This document shows positions 17,519 through 23,881 of a stretch of 48,558 bases of DNA, piece after piece. Origin of the DNA: an uncultured Clostridium sp. (GTDB lineage Bacteria > Bacillota > Clostridia > TANB77 > CAG-508); the NCBI GenBank assembly GCA_947653235.1, contig CANTGH010000010.1, positions 1 through 48,558 on the forward strand, written 5' to 3'. The position numbers and the translations under genes are program-made. The notes beneath the pieces are model-generated. The model did not search any database, was not told the origin of the DNA, and was given only the letters and a program-made list of their open reading frames with translations. Positions within the stretch are counted from its first letter, which is position 1. Every line of letters starts with the position of its first letter.

Positions 17519-19078
17519 CTACCCCTCAATTTCTGAAATAATTTTCTTTATTTCCTCACGAAGTACATTTTCCTTTGCTACTATTTCCTCTATTTCTTTA
17601 TTAAGTTCAACAATATCTATTTTCTCTCTTGTATCTTCTTTCTCTACATAAGTAGATACTGACAAATTATAATCATTTTCTTCCATTTCTTTATTAGAAA
17701 CAAGTTTAGCAACATATTCCTTATCTTCTCTTTTAGTAAATATCTCAACTATATTATTTATATTCTCATCTGTTAATTTATTATTATTTGTTACTTTCAC
17801 ACATTCTTTTGTTGCATCTATAAATAATGTACTGTTATCATTTTTGCTTTTCTTTAAAACCATAATACAAGTAGCAATACTTGTACCAAAAAATAAATTA
17901 TCTGGTAACTGAATAATACAATCTACAAAGTTATTATCTATTAAATATTTTCTTATTTTTTGTTCTGCTCCTCCCCTATATAAAATACCAGGAAAACAAA
18001 CTATTGATGCCGTTCCTTTAGCTGCAAGCCACGCTAAAGAATGCATTATAAAAGCAAAATCTGCTTTTGATTTTGGAGCTAATACTCCTGCTGGAGAATA
18101 TCTAGGATCATTGATTAAAATCCCATTCTCATCTCCTGCCCATTTTATAGAATATGGTGGATTTGAAACAATTACTTCAAAAGGCTCATCATCCCAATGC
18201 TGGGGAGAAACTAAAGTATCCTCACAAGCTATATCAAATTTATCATACCCTATATCATGCAAAAACATATTAATTCTACAAAGGTTATATGTAGTTAAAT
18301 TTATTTCTTGCCCATAAAAACCATTTCTAACATTTTCTTTTCCAAGTATTTTTGCAGATTTTAATAGTAAAGAACCCGAGCCACAAGCAGGATCATATAC
18401 TTTATTAACAGACTTCTTACCAACAATAGCAAGCTTCGTTAAAAGTTCACTTACTTCTTGTGGTGTATAAAACTCTCCACCTGATTTACCTGCATTTGAT
18501 GCATACATACTCATTAAGAATTCATAAGCGTCTCCAAAAGCATCTATTTTGTTATCTTGATAATTCCCTAAATTTATACTTGCTATTCCCTCTAAGATTT
18601 TAACAAGTTTCTCATTTCTTTTTGCAACTGTTGCACCTAATTTATTACTATTTACATCTATATCATCAAACAGTCCCGAAAAATCATCTTCACTCTCGTG
18701 ACCTTTCGCTGAATTTTCTATATTATTAAATATTTTTTCTAAAGTTTCATTTAAGTTTTCATCATTTCTCGCTCTTTTGCAAACATTAACGAATAGTTCT
18801 GAAGGAAGAATAAAAAATCCTTTAACTTTTACCATATCATCTCTTACCGTTTCTGCTTCGCTATCTTCTAGTTTGGTATAGTCAAAATTATCATTTCCTG
18901 CTTTTCTTTCTCCTTCATTAATATAATTTGTTATATTTTCCGAAATATATCTATAAAACATGATACCTAAAATATATTGTTTGAAATCCCATCCATCTAC
19001 TGAACCTCTTAAATCGTCCGCTATTGACCATATTGCTTTATGCAATTCTTCCCTTTCTCGATTATTTTTATTATCCAT
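17519..19078 (-). CDS. hsdM: Type I restriction-modification DNA methyltransferase subunit
   Basis: 519-residue N6-adenine methyltransferase. The N-terminal HsdM_N helical domain begins near residue 10. The catalytic domain contains GGEFYTPQEV, the SAM-binding motif DPACGSGSLL, and the catalytic NPPY (SNPPYSIKW). It forms the M2S modification complex with HsdS and protects host DNA. It is the first gene of the operon hsdM-hsdS-hsdR-DUF262, has a GGAGGGG site, and a promoter is proposed at 19114-19142. Its TAG stop lies one base before the hsdS ATG, so translational coupling is likely. Confidence 0.96.
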   Translation of the reverse strand: MDNKNNREREELHKAIWSIADDLRGSVDGWDFKQYILGIMFYRYISENITNYINEGERKAGNDNFDYTKLEDSEAETVRDDMVKVKGFFILPSELFVNVCKRARNDENLNETLEKIFNNIENSAKGHESEDDFSGLFDDIDVNSNKLGATVAKRNEKLVKILEGIASINLGNYQDNKIDAFGDAYEFLMSMYASNAGKSGGEFYTPQEVSELLTKLAIVGKKSVNKVYDPACGSGSLLLKSAKILGKENVRNGFYGQEINLTTYNLCRINMFLHDIGYDKFDIACEDTLVSPQHWDDEPFEVIVSNPPYSIKWAGDENGILINDPRYSPAGVLAPKSKADFAFIMHSLAWLAAKGTASIVCFPGILYRGGAEQKIRKYLIDNNFVDCIIQLPDNLFFGTSIATCIMVLKKSKNDNSTLFIDATKECVKVTNNNKLTDENINNIVEIFTKREDKEYVAKLVSNKEMEENDYNLSVSTYVEKEDTREKIDIVELNKEIEEIVAKENVLREEIKKIISEIEG

Positions 19079-19113
19079 TTCCCCTCCATCAGTTTATAAT
19101 TATTCTATTATAT

Positions 19114-19142
19114 TTTATATCACAAATACATTATTTTAACAA
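19114..19142 (-). promoter_or_regulatory. Probable promoter of the hsd operon
   Basis: On the minus strand TTGTTA (19142-19137), a 17-bp spacer and TATAAA (19119-19114), 36 bp before the hsdM ATG. A TATAAT also occurs at 19112-19107 but has no good -35. Moderate support only. Confidence 0.45.
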
Positions 19143-19167
19143 CACATTTGAACATATTTATCAAATT

Positions 19168-19198
19168 TTGTCGAAAACCTATGGACAAAATTCGACAA
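19168..19198. promoter_or_regulatory. Inverted pair of 0A-like boxes upstream of hsdM
   Basis: TTGTCGAA (19168-19175) and TTCGACAA (19191-19198) are perfect 8-bp arms separated by 15 bp. Each contains TGTCGAA, the known consensus for the Spo0A DNA-binding domain (TGNCGAA). They lie 26-56 bp upstream of the proposed hsd -35, inside the mobile element. A protein with a Spo0A-type domain is encoded at 20020-20484. Regulation by it or by Spo0A itself is inference. Confidence 0.45.
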
Positions 19199-19278
19199 GC
19201 AATAACAGACCTCTAGAACCTATCTTTATCCCTCCTCCCCTTTTTCTTATCCTTAACCTTTTTGAATTCTTCTGCCAA

Positions 19279-19497
19279 TCAAATACCAATCTCATGTGCC
19301 ATCTCAGCTGTAACCTCTCCCACATAATCGACTCTCTGTTTTACACCCCATAACCCTGTCATCTCTATTTTTACCTTCTCACAATTTAAAAAAAGGAATT
19401 GGGGAATTTCCCTATTTAGAATTTCGAGCTGACAAAATTCATTGCTTGTTAATTCCAAATTTATTTCCCCAATTATCATTTCCTGAGCAAAACCTGT
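19279..19497 (-). pseudogene. Displaced 3' extension of the recombinase frame
   Basis: Seventy-two codons and a stop that start at the attR core and read away from the host gene. They begin TGFAQEMIIGE and end EVTAEMAHEIGI. The phase is the same as that of the recombinase at attL: both read the shared core as Asn plus the first two bases of Thr. In the excised circle they would therefore extend the recombinase C-terminus. In the integrated state they have no start codon with a ribosome site. An ATG at 19521 lies in host DNA but is not preceded by one. I recognise no domain in the tail. Confidence 0.6.
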
Positions 19498-19512
19498 GTT
19501 GCACCTTCTACA
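19485..19512. other. attR of the integrated element
   Basis: The core GTGTT at 19496-19500 is preceded by the element arm GCAAAACCTGT and followed by host sequence GCACCTTC. Together with attL this gives a reconstructed attP with arms AAAACCTGTGT and ACACAGGTTTT around a single central A (minus strand), and an attB inside the hydrolase gene. Confidence 0.8.
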
Positions 19513-19871
19513 TACGTCCAAATTCCTGAACTTGCTGCCAAATTTCTCATAGATAATCTTTCCGAAGCAGATAAATTCTGTCCGACATCAAAAGCCGTTC
19601 CAGCATAATGTTGTGACTGATTTGCATGCCCACCTTCCCATGAACGTTTAAATGCAAAACCAACATAAATGGAACGACCATAAAGAGCACGGAATCGATT
19701 CCAAGAATTCATCGTATTTCGACTAGTCCAAACTATGTCTGTATTGCTATTGGAACGAAACTCTCGCACCGTCAAAGTTCTATTTGTAACATAAGGCATC
19801 GCTTCTGACAAACCTCTATAATAAGTTTCCATTCGATTTGAGATATTATTATACACTAAAATTTTTGCCAT
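19497..19871 (-). pseudogene. 5' part of the interrupted M15 peptidase gene
   Basis: N-terminal 125 codons of the wall hydrolase completed at 8704-9012. The start is the ATG at 19871, with AAAGGAG seven bases upstream; the frame is open further upstream but without such a site. It contains SQHYAGTAFDVG, the SxHxxGxAxD zinc motif of M15 peptidases (His88, Asp95). The element enters after codon 125, between these ligands and the WVHFD motif, so this half should be inactive. As it stands, the frame runs a few residues into the element and stops. No signal peptide is evident. Confidence 0.85.
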
Positions 19872-19921
19872 AAAAAAACTCCTTTCTATTATACTTATAT
19901 AATATGAAAAAAGCTTACGAT

Positions 19922-19950
19922 TTGACATTTTATGTAAAATATGGTATAAT
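19922..19950 (+). promoter_or_regulatory. Sigma-A promoter for the Spo0A-domain gene
   Basis: TTGACA (19922-19927), a 17-bp spacer and TATAAT (19945-19950), a full consensus promoter. The leader contains an inverted repeat, CTTAATGA (19982-19989) with TCATTAAG (19997-20004), immediately before the AAAGGA ribosome site. It could modulate translation. Confidence 0.85.
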
Positions 19951-20019
19951 AAAAGAGTAACATATAACTCTCAGGCTAAATCTTAATGAAGTAATATCAT
20001 TAAGTAGAAAGGACAAATT

Positions 20020-20484
20020 ATGTCACTATCTCATGAAGAAGTTTTAAAACTTTCTACCCGGTTGGATATGAATGAAAAAAAGCTAAAAAAACTATCTACT
20101 CGGATAGATAATGTGGAAAAGAGATTAAAAAAACAGTCTGATAATGATTTAACAATCACTATAACAGATTATCTTCTTAAACTCGGCATTTTTAGTAACC
20201 ATTTGAATTTTTACTGTTTACGCTCAGCAATTTCTGAGTTGGTAAAGGATTATTCGCAAGTTTTTCATTTGATGAAATTGTATGAAAAAATTGCAAAGGA
20301 GCATAATTTGAGCATTTCCTCTGTAGAACGCAACATACGATATGCTATTGAAGTTTCCATACTTCAAGGTGACCCTGAACTTTGGAATAAACTGTTTGCA
20401 TGCACAATTCGCTCTCCCAAAGGGAAGCCAACTGTTGGTGAATTCATTGCCACTATTGCCGATCAAATCCGTTTAAATCAGTAA
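20020..20484 (+). CDS. Receiver-less protein with a Spo0A C-terminal DNA-binding domain
   Basis: 154 residues. Residues about 48-152 match the Spo0A effector domain: ITDYLLKLGIFSNHL, then the helix-turn-helix region SISSVERNIRYAIEV, then GKPTVGEFIATIADQIRL. In place of the phosphorylated receiver there is a short lysine-rich coiled coil made of two copies of a KLSTR-x-D-x(3)-EK-x-LKK unit. It is therefore probably a DNA-binding protein not controlled by the Spo0A phosphorelay directly, perhaps dimerising through the coil. It is divergent from the interrupted hydrolase gene, with a perfect promoter. Domain call strong, role unknown. It could compete at 0A boxes with full Spo0A. Confidence 0.85.
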   Translation: MSLSHEEVLKLSTRLDMNEKKLKKLSTRIDNVEKRLKKQSDNDLTITITDYLLKLGIFSNHLNFYCLRSAISELVKDYSQVFHLMKLYEKIAKEHNLSISSVERNIRYAIEVSILQGDPELWNKLFACTIRSPKGKPTVGEFIATIADQIRLNQ

Positions 20485-20488
20485 AGCT

Positions 20489-20523
20489 AAAAGAAATGCT
20501 CTTAAAAAAGAGCATTTCTTTTT
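20489..20523. terminator. Bidirectional terminator between convergent genes
   Basis: AGAAATGCTCTT pairs with AAGAGCATTTCT around AAAA, with A and T runs on both sides. It serves the Spo0A-domain gene and the sortase gene, which converge here. Confidence 0.92.
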
Positions 20524-20526
20524 ATA

Positions 20527-21273
20527 TTATATTTCTTTTGCTTTTACAATCACCCTTTGACTACTATCATTTGTACATGTTATCAAGGTAATTTCCTTGC
20601 CTCCATTGGTTCTTTGTGATGTACATGAAACATCAGAGGGATCCACTAAATATTTATCATAAACAGAATATTTTATCGTTCTTCCTGTTAAATCTGTTAA
20701 TTCAATAATAGCTCCATTTTCTAATTTGGGCACTTTACTGAAAAATTTGCTATTTCGATAATTATGACCAACAATACAATAGTTTCCTACTTCATTTGGC
20801 TTTGGTCCCCAAAAATAACATGGTGAAATTTTTAATAATTCATCGGTTGTTGTATTTAAAATCGGATAATTCACACCTATTGAAGGAATATTGACAACTG
20901 CACATTCATAGTATTCTTGCCCACTATCGGTTACATATTTATTTCGTGGTGATACATCATTTTGATTTTCTTCTTCAACTTGATGAGAATACACCACCTC
21001 ATAAGGATTTTCGGTGTTTAAGATAACCACAATCGCATTATCTGAAAATTTAATGGTGGTATCATCTGCAAGACTATCTTCAAACTCCATATTAGATAAA
21101 ATCTCTTGCGAAATAGCTTCATTTTTATTTTTATCATATTCAGCATAAATATAGTAGGAAAATAAAATGCATACTAAAAAAACGGAAATAAAGAAATCAA
21201 TTTTGTAAATTTTTTTCTTTTTTCTTAGCTCTGGTGTAATATACAATTTCTCTGAAATAAGAATTTGATTCAT
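20527..21273 (-). CDS. Sortase
   Basis: Membrane-anchored cysteine transpeptidase of about 248 residues. Start set at the ATG at 21273, which has AGGAG eight bases upstream; an ATG 12 codons earlier lacks a site. One N-terminal helix spans about 20-45. The sortase barrel has IPSIGVNYPIL, the catalytic His in VGHNYR (170), Cys in TLITCT (233) and Arg in QRVIV (240). It anchors LPxTG-like proteins or pilins to peptidoglycan. No sorting-signal substrate is encoded nearby, and I would not assign a class with confidence. It has its own promoter (21300-21328). Confidence 0.93.
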   Translation of the reverse strand: MNQILISEKLYITPELRKKKKIYKIDFFISVFLVCILFSYYIYAEYDKNKNEAISQEILSNMEFEDSLADDTTIKFSDNAIVVILNTENPYEVVYSHQVEEENQNDVSPRNKYVTDSGQEYYECAVVNIPSIGVNYPILNTTTDELLKISPCYFWGPKPNEVGNYCIVGHNYRNSKFFSKVPKLENGAIIELTDLTGRTIKYSVYDKYLVDPSDVSCTSQRTNGGKEITLITCTNDSSQRVIVKAKEI

Positions 21274-21299
21274 ATCTTTTACTCCTATTATATAATTAT

Positions 21300-21328
21300 A
21301 TTGTATCATATATTTATCATTTTATCAA
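21300..21328 (-). promoter_or_regulatory. Promoter of the sortase gene
   Basis: On the minus strand TTGATA (21328-21323), a 17-bp spacer and TACAAT (21305-21300), about 27 bp before the chosen start codon. Confidence 0.7.
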
Positions 21329-21347
21329 GTTTTTTTGCTGTAAAAAT

Positions 21348-22136
21348 TTATAATTTTTTTAGTTTGTTTTCTATTTTTTTCTCTAATTTTTTATTTTCTA
21401 AATTAATTTCTATAATCTCTCGATTAATGGTATCTTTTTTTCTTCTATATAAATTTTCTTCTTCCAAAATGATTTTTTGATTATAGGGAAATGTATTTTT
21501 GATTTTGATAATTTCTTTTTGAATATCTTTTAAAATATCTATATATTTCTTTTTAAGTTTTTTTAAGTTGGAAACTTCATCTTGAAATAGATAATCTTCA
21601 TCATAAGATTGTGCTAATTTATATATTTTTCGATAGTTTCCTTTGGCATAATATTTTTCAATTTTACGATATAGTTTCTCTTTTTCTTCTGACAACTCTA
21701 AATCAAAAATCGGATTATAAAGTTTTTGCAATTTGAAATAATCGACACTCATTTCTTCAATAATATCTTGATCGGATGCTTCTAATGAAGTAATTTCGAT
21801 TGCTAAATCAATATTATGTGACATATCTTTTTCAATTCTAGTTTTATCTTTAAATTCTGTATTTATTTTTCTCTGGATTGCTACTAAATTAACTGGTAAT
21901 TTTTTCTTTATTTTTTCGTCTATTATTTCTAATTTTCTTAAATTTTTGCGATATTTATTTCCAGCAATCATTAATTTATATTCAAGAGCACCAATTTTAA
22001 GCATATAATCAAGTTCTATATCTCGACAAGTATAATAATTTAATTTGTCTCGTTCAACAATTAGAGTCGCTATTCGTTCTTTTAAATCATTAATTTCTAA
22101 AATTAGCATTGCATATTCTGGATGGACTACTACCAT
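21348..22136 (-). CDS. Coiled-coil protein of unknown function
   Basis: 262 residues from the ATG at 22136, which has AAAGGAG at the right distance; ten upstream in-frame codons lack a site. It is almost entirely helical, rich in Lys, Glu and Ile, with heptad-like stretches throughout and no signal peptide or membrane segment. It begins MVVVHPEYAMLILEIND. I recognise no domain. It is next to, but not obviously co-transcribed with, the sortase gene, since each has its own promoter. Confidence 0.75.
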   Translation of the reverse strand: MVVVHPEYAMLILEINDLKERIATLIVERDKLNYYTCRDIELDYMLKIGALEYKLMIAGNKYRKNLRKLEIIDEKIKKKLPVNLVAIQRKINTEFKDKTRIEKDMSHNIDLAIEITSLEASDQDIIEEMSVDYFKLQKLYNPIFDLELSEEKEKLYRKIEKYYAKGNYRKIYKLAQSYDEDYLFQDEVSNLKKLKKKYIDILKDIQKEIIKIKNTFPYNQKIILEEENLYRRKKDTINREIIEINLENKKLEKKIENKLKKL

Positions 22137-22161
22137 TTTTATTCTCCTTTTCTGTTTTATT

Positions 22162-22190
22162 ATCATAGCACATTTTTCTACATTTGTGAA
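22162..22190 (-). promoter_or_regulatory. Promoter of the coiled-coil gene
   Basis: On the minus strand TTCACA (22190-22185), a 17-bp spacer and TATGAT (22167-22162), just upstream of the ribosome site. Confidence 0.6.
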
Positions 22191-22309
22191 TACTAAATTT
22201 CAAAAAAATCACAATTTTATATGTTTTTGTGTATTTTTTGTTAACGCATATACGCATTAAATTTCATTTTTAGGAAATACTAAATTTTATAAAAAAGGAG
22301 ATTTTAAAC

Positions 22310-23308
22310 ATGTTCAAACCTGATGCTATTTATTTCGAACCAGAAATCCAAAATTACTTACTGGGCAAAGAATTGCTAAAAAAATATGCTGATATTTCTC
22401 AAATCCCAATTGAAAATCACAACAATATTCCCCAAATGCGAAGCCAAAGCAATTCTGAATTCCCAAAGATGAAAAAGCATTTGATTATTGCTACGCGAAA
22501 AACACATAAATACGTTCCAAATTATAAAGTATCTGACTTTTTGGTGCCATATACTTCTTCTGGTTGTACAGCCATGTGTTTGTATTGCTATTTAGTCTGT
22601 AACTATAATAAATGTGCCTATTTAAGGCTATTTGTCAACCGTGAACAAATGCTTGACAAAATAATTAAAACAGCTGAAAAAAGTGAAAAAGAGCTGACCT
22701 TTGAAATTGGAAGCAACAGTGATTTAATATTAGAAAATTCTATTACAAATAATTTAGTTTGGACCATTGAAAATTTTGCAAAATCCTCAAAAGGTAAACT
22801 TACCTTTCCTACTAAATTTGATATGGTAGACCCTATTTTAAATTTATCTGGAAAAGAAAAAGTGATTGTTCGCATGAGTGTTAATCCTGCAGAATTAATT
22901 GATAAAATTGAATTTGGGACATCTCGCTTAAAAAATAGAATAGAAGCCATTAATAAATTATGTGCTTCTGGATATGAAGTTGGTATCTTAATTGCACCAA
23001 TTATTTTAGTGCAAAATTGGCAAAAATTGTATGAAGAATTAATTGTTGATTTATCCAAAAATTTGAATGAAAAAGCCAAATCTAGTGTATTTTTTGAACT
23101 GATTTTTATGACGTACAGCTACGTCCATAAAATGATTAACCACGAGGCTTTTCCCAATGCCATTGATTTATATCAACCAGAAGTGATGACTGGTCGTGGA
23201 TATGGAAAATATTGCTATAAAAAAGAAGTAAGAGCCCAAGCAGAGAGTTTCTTGCTTGAGCTCTTGAGAAAGTATTTTGGAGGAAATAGGGTTTGGTATG
23301 TGAGTTAG
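22310..23308 (+). CDS. splB: Spore photoproduct lyase
   Basis: Radical SAM enzyme of 332 residues that repairs the UV-induced spore thymine dimer during germination. The SP-lyase form of the cluster motif, Cys86-x3-Cys90-x2-Cys93 (GCTAMCLYCYL), is followed by AYLRLFVN, a family-specific segment. At the position of the Bacillus subtilis hydrogen-donor Cys141, the sequence reads FEIGSNSD, with Ser135 in place of Cys by my alignment. The ATG has AAGGAG upstream. It stands alone on the plus strand and converges on the secretion locus. It marks the organism as a spore former. I could not identify a convincing sporulation-sigma promoter. Confidence 0.93.
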   Translation: MFKPDAIYFEPEIQNYLLGKELLKKYADISQIPIENHNNIPQMRSQSNSEFPKMKKHLIIATRKTHKYVPNYKVSDFLVPYTSSGCTAMCLYCYLVCNYNKCAYLRLFVNREQMLDKIIKTAEKSEKELTFEIGSNSDLILENSITNNLVWTIENFAKSSKGKLTFPTKFDMVDPILNLSGKEKVIVRMSVNPAELIDKIEFGTSRLKNRIEAINKLCASGYEVGILIAPIILVQNWQKLYEELIVDLSKNLNEKAKSSVFFELIFMTYSYVHKMINHEAFPNAIDLYQPEVMTGRGYGKYCYKKEVRAQAESFLLELLRKYFGGNRVWYVS

Positions 23309-23317
23309 ATTTGTTTT

Positions 23318-23872
23318 TTATTTATTAATATTTAAGTGAAATTTAAAGAATTTATTATTTCTAAAATATACATTAAATGTAAGACGATAAGATTTATTTT
23401 CTATATTTATTTCTGATTCATCTTCTAAATATTCACAATAATCGTATGAGTCTATCTCTGTTTGCAGACTTTTTAAATCATTAATCAATTCTAAAAATTC
23501 ATCTTCTGAGCCAATTGATAACTTTTTATTAATCGTCTTTTCGTTCTTCTTGTAATAGTTTCTTAATTCATCTTCTTTAAAATCTTCAGTTATATTATAT
23601 AATTCAGGAATATATTTTGTAACAATTTCTTCAATTCGAGCAATTACTTCTGTTGATGTTAGACCTTCAATAAAAGATATCTTAGTAAGATTTTTGTATG
23701 TCAAAATTTTATTTTCTTTGAAAAATTGATCTAATTTCTCTGCAGACATAGCAGGAGTATTCATTTCCTCTGTCTTCTTACTTAAATTCATAACAATACC
23801 AATTAATAATATAAGTATTAATAACAATATTAGTAAAACTAATATTAATTTCTTTTTAATAATTCTTAACAT
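23318..23872 (-). CDS. Small membrane-anchored protein, last gene of the secretion locus
   Basis: 184 residues. A long N-terminal hydrophobic helix (about 9-28, very Leu/Ile-rich) is followed by a charged extracytoplasmic domain with no motif I recognise. It is 9 bp downstream of the 1,704-residue hydrolase gene, so it belongs to the same operon. Its topology resembles the single-span proteins at 29029-29994 and 30003-30530. A small VirB8-like or structural role is possible but unproven. Confidence 0.75.
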   Translation of the reverse strand: MLRIIKKKLILVLLILLLILILLIGIVMNLSKKTEEMNTPAMSAEKLDQFFKENKILTYKNLTKISFIEGLTSTEVIARIEEIVTKYIPELYNITEDFKEDELRNYYKKNEKTINKKLSIGSEDEFLELINDLKSLQTEIDSYDYCEYLEDESEINIENKSYRLTFNVYFRNNKFFKFHLNINK

Positions 23873-23881
23873 TCAATCCTC

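Larger units (their letters stand above)
9009..19500 (-). mobile_element. 10.5-kb serine-recombinase element carrying type I restriction-modification
   Basis: Element bounded by a GTGTT core at each end (9009-9013 and 19496-19500), unit length 10,487 bp. From the recombinase end it carries the recombinase, a 60-residue ORF, a DUF262/HNH nuclease, hsdR, hsdS and hsdM, all on the minus strand. Three independent signs fix the ends. The host gene rejoins in frame. The joined element ends form 11-bp inverted arms around one base. The recombinase frame continues across the joined ends. It has no relaxase, replication or transfer genes, so it is an integrative island rather than a conjugative element. 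Insertion is inside a protein-coding gene, in the same orientation. Confidence 0.9.

Noticed and set aside
19279..19521. 80-codon gene at the right end of the element
   Set aside because: Its first codons are host DNA beyond the att core and it lacks a ribosome site; it fits better as the displaced recombinase tail.
22230..22300. Sporulation sigma-G promoter for splB
   Set aside because: Several partial matches exist, but none has both hexamers at the right spacing.
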